Part shown: positions 1 through 11,751 of the stretch, in pieces | How positions within the stretch are numbered: position 1 is the stretch's first letter | Layout: every line of letters starts with the position of its first letter | Assembly: GCA_964035015.1 (NCBI GenBank) | Contig: OZ035997.1 | Span: forward strand, 59,894,285 to 59,958,284 | DNA length: 64,000 nucleotides | DNA from: Corallium rubrum | Taxonomy: Eukaryota; Cnidaria; Anthozoa; Scleralcyonacea; Coralliidae | Direction: 5' to 3' | The notes under the pieces: generated by a model | Seen by the model: only the letters and a program-made list of their open reading frames with translations | Told to the model about the DNA's origin: nothing | The model's database searches: none | Translations under genes and position numbers: made by a program

Positions 1-333
1 ATTACGACATCATCGACATTACTGAAACATGGCTGAATTCTAGTGTGACGAACCTTGAGATCTTGCCATATGGATGTGACGTTTATCGGAAAGACAGAAT
101 AAATCGTACTGGTGGAGGAGTTCTGTTAGCAGTTAAGAACAATTTAGCTTCCAACAGCTACGTGTCCTTCACCGGAGAAATCATTGGTGTAGAAATCAAG
201 TTGAGGCATGATAAGCTTTTGCTCGTTGTGCTATGTTGTCGGGCACCGAATGACACGAATTTTGTTGATGATTTGAAGTCCGTCATTGAAGCCACCTCTG
301 AAAATTAGTACTTTACGGTTCTAATTCTGGGGG
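1..333 (+). mobile_element. LINE endonuclease fragment (left composite copy)
   Basis: This is part of an apurinic-like endonuclease (EN) domain of a non-LTR retrotransposon. Bases 45-305 encode a piece with GGGVLLAVKNNL and a VVLCCRAPND stretch, ending at a stop. It matches the longer LINE at 60,480-60,860 almost base for base. At about 333 the LINE sequence stops in the middle of the EN domain and jumps to sequence equivalent to 62,797, so this copy has lost about 1.9 kb present in the right copy. It has only one copy of the 57-bp segment that is duplicated in the right LINE. It is a dead fragment that continues off the left edge. Confidence 0.85.
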
Positions 334-1660
334 AATCCTGTTAATTTTATACACGTAATTGAGTGTCCTAAGTGTTTGGGGAAGTATTTTAACAATTGCG
401 TTAATCGAAATCTAATATGTAAATTGTGGTACAGAATTCAAGGCTCATGATCCATGCCTTCGGATTATAAGATGTACTGTATGCCCGTATGCTCGTCAGT
501 GTTACCGATAGATCACTAAATAATCAAGAGTTTTTTGTGTAAAGACATATTTCTCAATAAAATAATTTAAATTCTGTATTACATGTACGCGTGTCTGTGT
601 TTGACATATATTTCTCAAACTCATTAATAATGCATAAGGAAAACACAATGAAAATCAGTTACCGAGACGGAGTTTGTAAATCTGGTAACAAACGCCCATA
701 AATTAAGACAACTTTTACCTCAAATCTCTCTTTAGATACTGATTCGTTTGATACACACTCGGCTATCGCCTTGTTTTTCAACACACTTCTTGGTGTTTTC
801 AAATCAAATAATAAACGGCTTCTCGTGTATGATATATTACATATAAGTCTGAACCAAAACCTAAATAAATATTTTAAACTGAATGCTTTGAATTCTGTTT
901 TATACAAAATACACGTGCTATTTTTGGTCTCTAACTCCCTTAATTACCCTTGATGACCCTATACAATTGTTCATAGTCATACGAATTCAGGCCTGTCTTA
1001 ATTTATTCGAAATGCTCCGTTGCTATGCGTTTTCTATGTCAAAATATTCACAAACAATCCAACGCTTGTTTCGTACGTTTTTCTCCTTGTTCCCCAAATC
1101 GATTCTACAAACTATGCCTTAGTCTAGAATAACAATGCGCTACCATCCAAAGTGACCCTTCATGACATGAACTTCGTACGGTTCATATACGTATAAACAC
1201 CAAAAAAAGCGAACCAAATTCTGAATATAATATTAATATATAAGCTTTACGTTGCTATGTGCCAGTGAAAATAGGTGTGAAACCCCTAGCCTCAGCTCAC
1301 GACTTTTTGAATTGATTCCTCATTGTATCTTCCTACGATTTCCTCGCTTATAAACGAGGGCTTAGTCAGCAATGATTCTAGGATGATTTTGTCTGAAAAT
1401 TTAGGTTCTAAACCTAATAAAATATTTCTGATATGCTATTAATCTAAGTCTATACGTTATCTCGGCCGATTCGACCATTTGGACTGTTCAAACCCCTCTA
1501 TATCGCCCAATCATGTCATTCCGGTCTACACACGTTCGTCATGCATTCGTCACGCGTTCGTCATGCGTTCGTCATGCGTTCGTCATGCGTTCGTCATGTG
1601 TTCGTCATGCGTTCGTCATGCATTCGTCATGCGTGATTCATGCATGACTCACGCTGAATA
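334..1660 (+). mobile_element. 3' part of unidentified composite repeat, left copy
   Basis: The stretch matches 62,797-64,000 on the plus strand and 57,060-58,030 on the minus strand. It begins inside the Cys-rich ORF (NPVNFIHVIECPKC is readable near 336-390), which is broken here by a one-base change around 420. It then has an AATAAA-like signal near 556 and a long non-coding 3' region, and ends in an 11-bp tandem repeat. No transposase is visible. The family of the element is not recognised. Confidence 0.8.
1537..1640 (+). repeat. 11-bp tandem repeat at the end of the composite element
   Basis: About nine copies of a unit close to CGTTCGTCATG. The same motif appears in shorter or diverged form at the far end of the minus copy (57,065-57,120) and at the truncated right edge (63,980-64,000). 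A variable tandem tract at this position in three copies suggests it marks the element's terminus. Confidence 0.85.
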
Positions 1661-1752
1661 TTAATGAGGCGGCATCCCTTTGTTGCGGTAGAGTGGGAGG
1701 GAGTTATCTACTTATGAAATGTACAGTTAATCTGAGGAATTTATTCTGTAGC

Positions 1753-2246
1753 TTAAAGTGTTTATGCAATGTTCAAAATTTTACCCCAGCTTTTTATCAT
1801 TGCATTTAAAAGAAAACTTATAAAATTACAAAAGTAATATTTTTGTAGAATTTCGTTTCCTTGTTTCATTCTTGAGATATTTAGGTTTGTTTGATATGCA
1901 AATGTCCTACTTGCATGAAAGATCACATTGCATGACTTTTTTGAAAGAGCGTCAGTTTAAGGATGGTAGAAATATTTTACACGTAGCTGCGCACGTTTAG
2001 TGACCAGTTATTCACATTTTTGAGTAATTTCGATAAGTACTCTTGAAGAAAAGCATACTTTTCTAAAAAGTCATTATGCAGTGTGATGTCACAAGTAGGA
2101 CATTTGCATATGAAACAAACCTAAATATCTCAAGAATGAAACAAATAAAACGAAATACTACAGAAGATGCTACTTTGTCATTTTAAGTTTTCTTTCAAAT
2201 GCAATCATAAAAAAACTGGCCAAATTTCGTTGCATAAACATTTTAA
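1753..2246. mobile_element. TTAA-ended foldback MITE, copy 1
   Basis: The two halves are long imperfect inverted repeats. Both contain CTCAAGAATGAAACAA or its complement, CCTAAATATCTC and GCAAATGTCCTACTTG. The ends read TTAAAGTGTTTATGCAA and TTGCATAAACATTTTAA. There is no coding capacity. Related copies sit at 11,372, 16,476 and 18,601. Confidence 0.85.
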
Positions 2247-2559
2247 GTTTTAGAAAATTTTAGCACTTAAGTACATGTTCTTTTTTGCAATGTGCGCGGA
2301 TTATACAGTATATACAATACGCAGAACAATTTCGAAACAGTAGTGTCCTTCAAGTTAATATATGCTTCGAAGAAGTTTTAGATTAGAAGCGTTACCAGGC
2401 GTTATCCACCCCCCCCCCACCACCCCCCCCCCCCCCCAAAAAAAGACAAGTTGTATAGAGTATTCTGACATATTCTAAATTTAATTCTGGAGACTGACTA
2501 CCTAATAACTGAGAATGAGGTCATTACGGCAAATTGCCGGTTTACCTGCTCCATCTAAG

Positions 2560-2946
2560 AAAGCATGTTTTATTGCCGGCAAGGACTAACAATAGATTTT
2601 GATTTCTTCAAAGGTTGCGACCAAAACTGTTTGGAAAACATTATTAAAGCAAAAGAAACTACCAACTCCTTTGATGCGTTCTTTGCTAAATCAGAAGCTG
2701 AAGCCAAATCTTTTTATTCTGTGTCTTCTACTTTCTTCTCGACATTGAAAAGTGAAACACCAGAACTTTACAAAGACCTGCTGTCGACCCACTTTCCCAT
2801 TGATCCCAAAGTTATTCAGAATCTTGAAATATTAATACAGCACTTTGGAATGGAAAAAGTGAAATCTTTTTCCTCGTTATTCCTTTCAGCAGCATTTATC
2901 AGAAGACACCAGGGTGCAAATGTATCTAAACCGGCCGCGTGTGGAG
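2560..2946 (+). CDS. Exon 1 seen of the multidomain gene: unknown helical region
   Basis: Open for about 129 codons. The acceptor is probably the AG at 2558-2559 after a pyrimidine-rich stretch; an in-frame stop lies just upstream, so the ATG at 2565 could also be a start, but no signal peptide follows it. The donor is GTATGT at 2947, phase 1. The protein is rich in helix-forming residues (AKSEAEAKSFYSVSSTFF, LEILIQHFGMEKVKSFSSLF) with two cysteines near the start and one near the end. I do not recognise the domain. The assignment to the gene rests on phase: the final G joins GA of the next exon to make glycine in a Gly-rich linker. Confidence 0.75.
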
Positions 2947-2974
2947 GTATGTATATGTGAAATAATAATGAAAA

Positions 2975-3190
2975 TTCCACATGTCAATCTCACATGTGAA
3001 TATATATATATACATATATATATATATTATTGAAAAGCATTTACCCCAAGAGCAGATCCACTCATGTGAATTTGGAACGGTCACATGTGGTATTGTCGCA
3101 TGTGAATTTGGAACCGCCACATGGGAGTCACGTATGAATGGATCACATGTGAGATTGTCACATGTGGATCACATGTGGTATTATCACATT
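2975..3190. repeat. Cluster of CACATGTG palindromes
   Basis: At least six CACATGTG or near-identical CATGTG palindromes lie within 210 bp of intron 1, mixed with an (AT)n run at 3000-3028 and a repeated ATGTGAATTTGGAACGG segment. The palindrome has the E-box form CANNTG. It looks like degenerate tandem repetition; no function can be read from sequence. Confidence 0.7.
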
Positions 3191-3236
3191 TTGTAATTAG
3201 ACCTGAAAAGCCCTAAGGGGCGGTTCTTTTTAAAAA

Positions 3237-4535
3237 TTGTATTGCATTGCATTGCATTGCGTTGTGTTGCGTTGCGTTGCGTTGTATTGCGTTGCGTTGC
3301 GTTGCATTGCGCTGCATTGCGCTGCATTGCGTTGCATTGCGTTGCATTGCGTTGCATTGCGTTGTATTGCGTTGCACTGCGTTGCACTGCGTTGCACTGC
3401 GTTGCGTTGCCTTGCGTTGCGTTGCCTTGCGTTGCGTTGCATTGTATCGTATCGTATCGTATCGTGTCGTGTCGTGTCGTGTCGTGTCGTGTCGTGTCGT
3501 GCCGTGCCGTGCCGTGCCGTGTCGTGCCGTGCCGTGCCGTGCCGTGTCGTGCCGTGCCGTGCCGTGTCGTGTCGTGTCGACCGTACCGTACCGTACCGTA
3601 CGGTACTGTACTGTACTGTACTGTACTGTACTGTACTGTACTGTACTGTACTGTACTGTACTGTACTGTACTGTACTGTACTGTACTGTACTGTACTGTA
3701 CTGTACTGTACTGTACTGTACTGTACTGTACTGTACTGTACTGTACTGTACTGTACTGTACTGTACTGTACTGTACTGTACTGTACTGTACTGTACTGTA
3801 CTGTACTGTACTGTACTGTACTGTACTGTACTGTACTGTACTGTACTGTACTGTACTGTACTGTACTGTACTGTACTGTACTGTACTGTACTGTACTGTA
3901 CTGTACTGTACTGTACTGTACTGTACTGTACTGTACTGTACTGTACTGTACTGTACTGTACTGTACTGTACTGTACTGTACTGTACTGTACTGTACTGTA
4001 CTGTACTGTACTGTACTGTACTGTACTGTACTGTACTGTACTGTACTGTACTGTACTGTACTGTACTGTACTGTACTGTACTGTACTGTACTGTACTGTA
4101 CTGTACTGTACTGTACTGTACTGTACTGTACTGTACTGTACTGTACTGTACTGTACTGTACTGTACTGTACTGTACTGTACTGTACTGTACTGTACTGTA
4201 CTGTACTGTACTGTACTGTACTGTACCGTACCGTACCGTACCGTACCGTACCGTACCGTACCGTACCGTACCGTACCGTACCGTACCGTACCGTACCGTA
4301 CCGTACCGTACCGTACCGTACCGTACCGTACCGTACTGTACTGTACTGTACTGTACTGTACTGTACTGTACTGTACTGTATCGTATCGTATCGTATCGTA
4401 TCGTATCGTATCGTATCGTATCGTATCGTATCGTATCGTATCGTATCGTATCGTATCGTATCGTATCGTATCGTATCGTATTGTATTGTATTGTATTGTA
4501 TTGTATTGTATTGTATTGTATTGTATTGTATTGTA
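3237..4535. repeat. 1.3-kb pentanucleotide microsatellite with variant blocks
   Basis: A 5-bp repeat runs uninterrupted with changing sequence: GTTGC/ATTGC types to about 3440, then GTATC, GTGTC and GTGCC types to 3579, GTACC to about 3602, GTACT for about 620 bp (around 124 units) to 4222, GTACC to 4334, GTACT to 4380, GTATC to 4480 and GTATT to 4535. The pentamer gives no stop codon in several frames on both strands, so the long open frames here are artefacts. Confidence 0.97.
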
Positions 4536-4645
4536 TGTGAAAAAGCGCTCAAAACTGGAATGAAAATGACATTTGGCAATGATCAAAATTATTCAAGTTC
4601 ATTATAAGGATTTATCTGTTAATTCTAAAATTAAACGAGACTTAC

Positions 4646-4866
4646 CTGTAAGTTGACGTTTGATTGGGATTCTACTAGTCATCAGTCAGGAACGAAGGAG
4701 TAACATGAGATGCGCGCGCGTGCAGCTCCAGGCAGTTTTCAAAGTGACTGGGTAACAGGAGTAACGGAACGAAGGAGAAGGTCGGGAGGGAAAAAATATT
4801 AGGGCATGTTACTCCCTCGTTCCTGACTGATGACTAGTAGAATCCCAATCAAACGTCAACTTTCAG
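4646..4866. mobile_element. MITE with 63-bp terminal inverted repeats
   Basis: Left arm 4646-4713 and right arm 4804-4866 are inverted copies with about three mismatches, sharing GTTGACGTTTGATTGGGATT and ACTAGTCATCAGTCAGGAAC. The 90-bp centre is GC-richer and non-coding. Confidence 0.9.
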
Positions 4867-4869
4867 TTT

Positions 4870-7025
4870 ACACAGGCTAAAACAGGTAATTTTTGCAGGT
4901 AGAAATTACCAAACCTTCAGTTGATAGATATTTATCTAAAGAGACAGACATTGTACATGTTGCATATACAGGTGTACCTACTTTTATGTTGGGCACATAT
5001 TGTCTTGAGTATTAGGGTTATTATACTTAGGTTACAATATCCCAATATTTCTATCATGCAATAATATTATACAATACAAACTTATTCTAATTTTGGTTAT
5101 TCTATTCCCAGTGATTACCTTTTTCAAACTGGTGATGGGTCACAACTCTAGAGTATATTGATAATTACCAACGTCTTAATTCTTGTAAATGATTTTGCTT
5201 ATGGAATCATATTCTTTGAGCTTGTTTAAAGCAAAGGAATAATAGATGAAAAGAGAAACCTTGGTAGAGTGTAATTTTATAAAGAAACTAATACTGTTTC
5301 AATTGGTTCCCAAATATGGCATCCACACCCCACACCAATATACTGGTGACATTGATTGCATTATATATGTTCATCTATTTGTGTACCATATGCAGATTTT
5401 TAGTTGTCATCTTGTAGATTTCATAACTACGACTAATTGTTGCAGAAATATTTGTAGCAAAGTTATCTTCTATAGAATTTCCAAAATTGATAATACTGGG
5501 CCATATTTGGTTTCAAGTATGTATGTTACTTTATCCTTATGCTGGATCCTTGTGTTGCCCAAAATTTCACACAACACACTACGTTATTATTCTCCAGTTT
5601 CATAAATTTACGCATTGTGCTCCATATTATAACGTACAGCCATGTAGAAATGGGTGTTTGATATGCATTACCTGAAAAGGCATTATAATCTGTATTTTTA
5701 TATTCCACCATAGGTATATATGATAACATTAGAGTTAAAACTGTCACTTATGTAGGAAAGCTTTGAGGGCCCCATCCTGGGTAAAATATGTAATTATAAA
5801 TTTCTGGCAACTCCACTACTAACCCCATCATACCAAGATGCGTATGAGTAATATATTATATATGCCTCCATATGCGTGTCCTTTAATTTATCGATATCGT
5901 TGGATATTATTATTATTATTCGTTGATATGAAGCTAACTGCTAAATTCTTGATAAGGCATTCTGCTACCGGTTGGCATATACACACTGCACTGTGTCTAC
6001 AATTTCTGACTTCATTTAATTTTTTTTCACTGGTGATTTTGGGAAATATGACATTTTTGGAGGCGTCAGTAATCAATGAATCGTGATACAAGGAAATGGC
6101 AGAATACAGTTTAAGTTGCCAACGATAAACGTTGACTAACTCTCTAACACTTCAGTGGTTAATTATTGCATCACATGTCAATTGTTATTATTGTAATATT
6201 CCAAGAACATTGTATATTGGGGTAAGCGCCCCGTGCTTATACATATACTGCAATTCAGAAGATACCTCCCAGGAGGTGCACCCCAAGACAAGATTTTCAT
6301 TATCCTCTGATCAATCGATTATACATATAATGTACGTATCCTATTGAATATAATTTTAATTATATTTTTCTGTTGAAATTTACAAAGCGTTCAGGAGCAG
6401 AGGGATTATCCCAAGAATACTCTGGTTTATCACACCTTGTTATGAAACCAGATAGGTACAGTATTACCTCTGACCTGACCAACCTTCTTTAGGGTTCGCA
6501 AATATAGGTTAATACAGTCATACCAGTATTCCTGATCAATTTTCTTGAGATGTTGACAAGCAGTCATCAATCCTCAATACACATTTTTTTTTGGAAAAAT
6601 TTTCATTTAATCTTATTCCCCCCCAATATCTGGTAATGTTGCACCTTTAATTATACACAGATCAAGTATAAATGTATAGGTATAGAACTGTATAGTCTAG
6701 GAAATTTTGGAGCCTCGGAAATTGTATTTCCTCGATATGCCCATGTTTTTTTGTGACTACAACATTTAATAGATACTGAATAATATATTATATACTATGA
6801 GTAATATTTAAGTCACAAGTGGATTACTGTTCCAGTTAGAGTTACAAAATGTATTATACAGTATACATCTTATGAAAAGTGAATTACAAAGAAAAGATAA
6901 TACAATTACATGCAGAGTAAGTAGGCCTAGTTTAGAAAATATATATTGTATATCATTGTGTTTGTAGTTTACGACTTGTAGTCTTGCAATGCAACTAGTA
7001 ACAACTGTATTTCATGTTTACGTTA
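4870..7025. other. Intron 1 stretch without recognised features
   Basis: AT-rich, non-repetitive to the eye, with no open frame showing protein-like composition or splice-phase fit to the gene. Confidence 0.6.
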
Positions 7026-7029
7026 TAAG

Positions 7030-7920
7030 CTGTATTTTGTTAATTGTCTTTGTGGGGGTGCCTGAAATGTAAAACAAGGTGGCGCACCGGGAAATTTCCC
7101 AGTATCCCGGTGGGCCAGTCCGCCTCTGGGTGACATCGGCTTTGTAAACAATGCTGTATATTAGCTAGGCAGTTACCTTGCAGTGGACATTCATTCTTCC
7201 TCCTGCAGTTGCATTTGCTTTTCCCGTTGGTAGTCATCGTTTTCGACAGGGTGTGAGTGCATGTTGTGCTTTGAGATGACGCTTTTGAATTTATCCACCA
7301 TACAGCTGTAGCTAACTTTTATGGTGTTCCGGTTAAATGTCTTAGAAAGAGTGCTTCATTTCGGGAAAGGCTTGTCGATGAGTTGTAGAAATTTTCTTTC
7401 AATGTTGGTTTTGACATTCTGGCGGTGTGGAGGGTTAAACCAAATGACATTTCTTTGTCGTCAGTTTTCTCTTGGGTGTGTTGGGTGCGTTGTCGCTGGG
7501 CTAGTACTGTAAATTGATCTGAAATAGTGCTGCGGTTGAGTGCGGTTTCGTAGATTGGCACAGCTGATTCAAAGGAAGACTGATCAGATGATAGTTGTGA
7601 GATTCTTTGGTTTACTGATGTTGGTAGTTGTTTTATAATCGATGGTGGATGGTTGGAATGGCTGTGGGTGTAGAGTGGTTCGTTGTTTGGTTTTCTGTTG
7701 GGTCCGTATATTCCGTCTTGTAGGTTGAGGGTGCATGACATCCAGCCTGGATGTCAGTTTACAGATTGATAGTTAATTTGGTCTGTCATCTTTAGACCAA
7801 AATGTTCAAACAGTTTGTTTAAGTCTTTCCTGCTCGGTCGACTAATCTTCCACTGGTTCCCTTTAGTCAGTAAAACTATCCCGTCGTCTCGGTACAGCCC
7901 CCAAATCTTTTGGCTAGCTC
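7030..7920 (-). pseudogene. Penelope-like element RT and GIY-YIG linker, broken
   Basis: On the minus strand, 7883-7894 encodes YRDD in the context GLYRDDGIVLL, the catalytic motif of Penelope-type reverse transcriptases. It is followed by the conserved downstream segment with DGIYGPNRKPNNEPLYTH, SNHPPSIIKQLP and RISQLSSDQ (open 7319-7741). About 100 bp further, in another frame, the Cys-rich block CNCRRKNECPLQGNCL (7040-7237) matches the RT/GIY-YIG linker of such elements. A stop and frameshifts separate the three pieces, so it is an inactive 5'- and 3'-truncated copy inside intron 1. Confidence 0.85.
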
Positions 7921-8537
7921 ATTCAAAATTAGCCTCCTCCACAGACAACTCTGAAGATTAGGAGCGGCAGAGAGGGGACTATAAGGGAACGGGGGGGATA
8001 AAATTAGAGCGAAGAAATAAGAGAAGGGAGAGTTGCCTGCCACCTATTCACCCGGGGTAGGGTGGGGGTACATTTGCTCGCTTTGGGGAAATGGTTGAGT
8101 CTTGAACGAACAATCGTCATCAAATCATGAACGTTCTGAAAATTTATGGCGGTACTCGGAAGGGGAAAGGTATTCCTTTTTATAACACGAAAGGCTGTGG
8201 CTGTGGAACCAGGACGTTGAGTGCGAGTTGCTATTTAATAGGAATGAATGGCGTGTTCATCACGAGGTGTCGCATATTAAAGTGGCCAAGTTCACCGCCA
8301 ATTCTGTTGTTTCATTTGCTTGGAAGAAACAAACTCTTCTGCGACAAGAAGCATGCATGCGAATTTAGTAGCTGCCTCAAGAGAATGGGTTAATACTACA
8401 AGCGTTCGAACATGCATATCATGGCAAGTTGTTTCAAGCTTTCAAAAAAGTCAAAGCATCAAGTTACACACGAACGAATTTTAAACTTCACGCTAAGTTT
8501 AATGGCTTTCACATGGCATTTAAGTTTGCTGTCCAGA

Positions 8538-8763
8538 CCACAGAATAAAGACTATACAGAAGGGCCACTCGGGTCGGAACCTTTGAAGTTTTTGTCTCCG
8601 CGCATGTCGCATTACGCATGTTGCTCAGCCAGTAAACTGCATGTTCTGGCCAATAAGCACGCTGAACTGGCTGTCCTAGCCAGTAAACTGCATATTTTTG
8701 CATAAAAATACGAGGACACGTTGTACCGCTAAGTGGCCCTTCTGTATAGTCTTTATTCTGTGG
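8538..8763. mobile_element. MITE, 32-bp inverted ends, 6-bp target duplication
   Basis: Ends CCACAGAATAAAGACTATAC and its complement; TIRs match through GAAGGGCCACT. Flanked by TCCAGA on both sides (8532-8537 and 8764-8769), a likely target-site duplication. The centre holds a repeated CAGTAAACTGCAT motif. Confidence 0.85.
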
Positions 8764-8924
8764 TCCAGACGGTTTAACATGTATATATCAATAACTTTAT
8801 GCCGTATAAACAAATTCTGCATGAATATTTAATATTGTGATACTAAAGATATCGTAGAAAACATGTTTTAATGTTTCATTGACGAGCCGTTGTCGGTTTC
8901 AGAGTTTACTGACATCAACAGTGT

Positions 8925-8928
<4 letters not shown>

Positions 8929-8958
<30 letters not shown>
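8929..8958. repeat. (GT)n microsatellite
   Basis: About 15 uninterrupted GT units. Confidence 0.95.
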
Positions 8959-8960
<2 letters not shown>

Positions 8961-9194
8961 CTTGAATCAAAAGTCGTACAGAGTAGCCACTACAGGCACT
9001 ACTATATAGCCACGTTTTAACACATAAATCAGACGTTGATCTGGTTTCAGTAACGATGTTATTTATATAACAGTATGATTGTATGAATATTAAAGTTTAC
9101 TACAACTGACAACTATACCCGAACAAATCGTGCGCTTAAATCGAAGCGTCTTAAAACGAACACTGTCATATATGCAGTTCATTAGCCGAATTTA

Positions 9195-9561
9195 TATTAG
9201 AGATGGGAAACTCGTCCAAGACGGGAAACGCGTCTGATATAAATCTGGCAAGAGACGAGTTTCCAGTCTGAAAATCTTACTCCGATTTTCTCCTCTGAAT
9301 AGACGGGAAAGTTGTAAGTTAGACGGGAATCCCGTCTAGATGGGAAACCCGTCCTAAATTCGCATTCAGACGGATAAATGAAGACGGGTTTGAGGTCGCT
9401 AACATGGAAAAAGACTGGAACTAGGATTCCCGCAAGTGTTTGTGGGGTAGACAAAATGGATATCAGTCGATATTCTCCGACGGATTTCCGTCTCTAAATG
9501 TATATACAGACCGGTTTTCATCGGAAACGTTTCCGTCTGAGCCGAGTTTCCCATCTCTAAT
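9195..9561. mobile_element. MITE with 19-bp inverted ends and internal GACGGGAA repeats
   Basis: The ends are ATTAGAGATGGGAAACTCG (9195-9213) and its exact complement (9543-9561). The inside is packed with AGACGGGAA-type submotifs in both orientations, ending about 210 bp before exon 2. It has no coding capacity. Confidence 0.85.
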
Positions 9562-9773
9562 TTTTTATATTCAAAAAGCACTCGGACTTTCAAATCCCGA
9601 AAAGTCCTCCGTCTCGTATTTGAACTATTTATTTTACTTATGGTTTTACTCTCGTGTCCGACTCAAGGGCTTTTATGAAAATAATATGCTGGGCTTTGAT
9701 GTTCATAATTACACTACGCTTCCCGCCTGGTCAATCAATAGCTGAAGTACTTGTTCTTTTTATTTTAATAAAG

Positions 9774-9931
9774 GAACCGGAAATAAAGTAGGTGGTGCAC
9801 CCGCAATTGATGAAGAAGATGCTGAATACAAATTAAGTTTGAGTCCCAATGAGTTGTCTTCGTTACTAGACAATGAAAATTATGAAGCTCAAGCGGCTAT
9901 TGACAGGGAACGACAGGCTGATGAAGAAGCA
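9774..9931 (+). CDS. Exon 2 of the multidomain gene: acidic linker
   Basis: Acceptor AG at 9772-9773, donor GTAAGT at 9932. Phase 1 in, phase 0 out. Encodes a 53-residue segment beginning with a Gly-rich stretch (TGNKVGGAP) and continuing as acidic helix-prone sequence (IDEEDAEYKLSLSPNELSS, ERQADEEA). It has no catalytic or metal-binding motif; it probably links the N-terminal region to the enzyme-like domain. Confidence 0.85.
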
Positions 9932-9939
9932 GTAAGTAA

Positions 9940-11005
9940 TGTCCACACTAGAATTAATTACATTAACTAAAGACTAAAGTTTAGGGGCTGGTTAAATTCA
10001 GTACTGGCTGAATTGTCTTCATGCAATCTTCAGTTCCATTTTTAAAGTATATTTATTGCAAAGCCAAGGTAAACATTTCCATCTAATCAATCTTTTGCCC
10101 TGTCACCGTGCATGTAGCCACCTTTGTGTAAACACATGTACAGGTCTTTCAATACATAACCATTTGCAGCCTGAAAAACATTGCAGATTAGTTAAGAAAA
10201 AATCAGAACTCTGTCAGGTTTATATAAGTAACAACGCGACCACTCACGTGTATATAGTTACATATTTAATTGAACTATACTGCTGATTACGTAACTAATG
10301 AAATGAAAGTAATTTAATTTGCTCTAATCGACAAATCTTATCCAAAGTAATTTCAACCTTCATATTGTTAGTAATTAATCACATACAATACCACCTAAAA
10401 TAACTGAATCAAGAAACTTTCATAGTTATAATGTATTCGATTTGAAGATAAATTTACAGATAAAGTTTAACTGTTATTTCAAACCGATGATCCTATATAT
10501 AAAACTACTTTTTTAATGACTCCTGATATTAATGCTCATCTTAAATTAAGGGGAGTTCTTAATTACTTCGTGGTTAACACAAAGTATTAAAAAAGCAATG
10601 TATAAAAGATTATTTAAACACTAAACCTATCAAGACTGGATCAGTCTTGATGACAAACAAAAAAAGACCGGCGTTAATGAGCCAACAATTGGGACGAAAC
10701 ATTAAGATGGAAAACAACTAGCCAATGAAACCTTCGCTCACACGATGTCTTCCACCAGTGGACATGATCGTACAACGAATTGGAAAACGTTTTTAGCAGT
10801 GTAAAAATATCGTACGGGCAATGAGAGCCTCGGGCGAGATTTAAAACGTACGAAATTTACCTATTTCGCAAATTGCACGGAAATCTCATGTAGCTGTACT
10901 TAACTTTTGCAATAATAAGATTTAATTTCACAAGTATATAGAGTTACACCAAAATTGAAAGTTATAAAAGAACAAGTCAAGTAATTATACCTTAATTTTG
11001 CGAGA
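9940..11005. other. Intron 2 stretch without recognised features
   Basis: AT-rich, no convincing coding frame or repeat structure seen. Confidence 0.6.
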
Positions 11006-11010
11006 ACCTA

Positions 11011-11192
11011 TAGACCTTATTCAAAAATGGCCGCCGAATTAGAATTCTTTTATAGCATATAAATTAGCCCTTATTACCTCGTTTTAAAGTAAAAATTATT
11101 TTGAATTTCCCACATGAAAACGAGTTCATAAGGGCTAATTTATATGCATATAAAAGAATTTTAATTCGCCGGCTATTTTTGAATAAGGTCTA
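11011..11192. mobile_element. Palindromic MITE flanked by TA
   Basis: The ends TAGACCTTATTCAAAAAT and its complement are followed by GGCCGCCGAATT-type and AGGGCTAATTTATATG inverted segments, so the arms cover about 75 bp each. A TA dinucleotide flanks both sides, which would fit a Tc1/mariner-type target, but this is short evidence. Confidence 0.85.
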
Positions 11193-11371
11193 TATGATTA
11201 GTTGCTAATCAATTATAGTTCACTGATTTAACACTCGCCAACACAATTTTTCTTGTTGTATTATAGTGTATATGTTGTCTCGTTTTTGTAAATACGAGTA
11301 GTTAAAAAAGTGCGTAAATTTTGCAGTATGCGTGTATGCTATGCTTTAAAAACACTGATAAATTTAAACAT

Positions 11372-11591
11372 TTAAAATGTCTCTGAAACGGAAATTAAGT
11401 TCGTCTTATTTGAAAGAACACTTAAAATGACAGAATAACATCTTTTGCCGTTTTTCGTTTCCCTGCTTCGTTGTTGTGATATTTTAGTTTGCTTGAAATG
11501 CAAATCCAACATTTTGACGTTGCAGCATAATTGACGGTTATACCAGTGAAGTGTTTTTTTCAAATAAGACAGACTTTCATAGGCACTTTAA
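11372..11591. mobile_element. TTAA-ended foldback MITE, short derivative (copy 2)
   Basis: It shares with the 1753, 16476 and 18601 copies the block TTGAAAGAACACTTAAAATG, a TCGTTTCCCTGCTTC segment and AAATGCAAAT. The ends read TTAAAATGT and GGCACTTTAA. At 220 bp it lacks most of the second arm. Confidence 0.7.
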
Positions 11592-11751
11592 ACATTTATC
11601 ATTTACTGTCAAACTTAAACAATTGTCAGGATTGGTTGATCGTGAATATAAGAGTAAGAGTAAGTCTCACTGCCTTAGCTATCTCTACATTTAGTAAAAA
11701 CAGAATTAAAAGCAGTCTGGTCTAAACTTGGTCCAATCGTTCCAATTTTAG

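Noticed and set aside
3213-4607. Six open frames of about 430-457 codons on both strands (VLYCT-type repeats)
   Set aside because: They come from a pentanucleotide microsatellite whose unit makes no stop codon.
8127-8393. 88-codon frame with cysteines
   Set aside because: No family recognised, no splice-phase match, and it lies in intron 1 next to MITEs.
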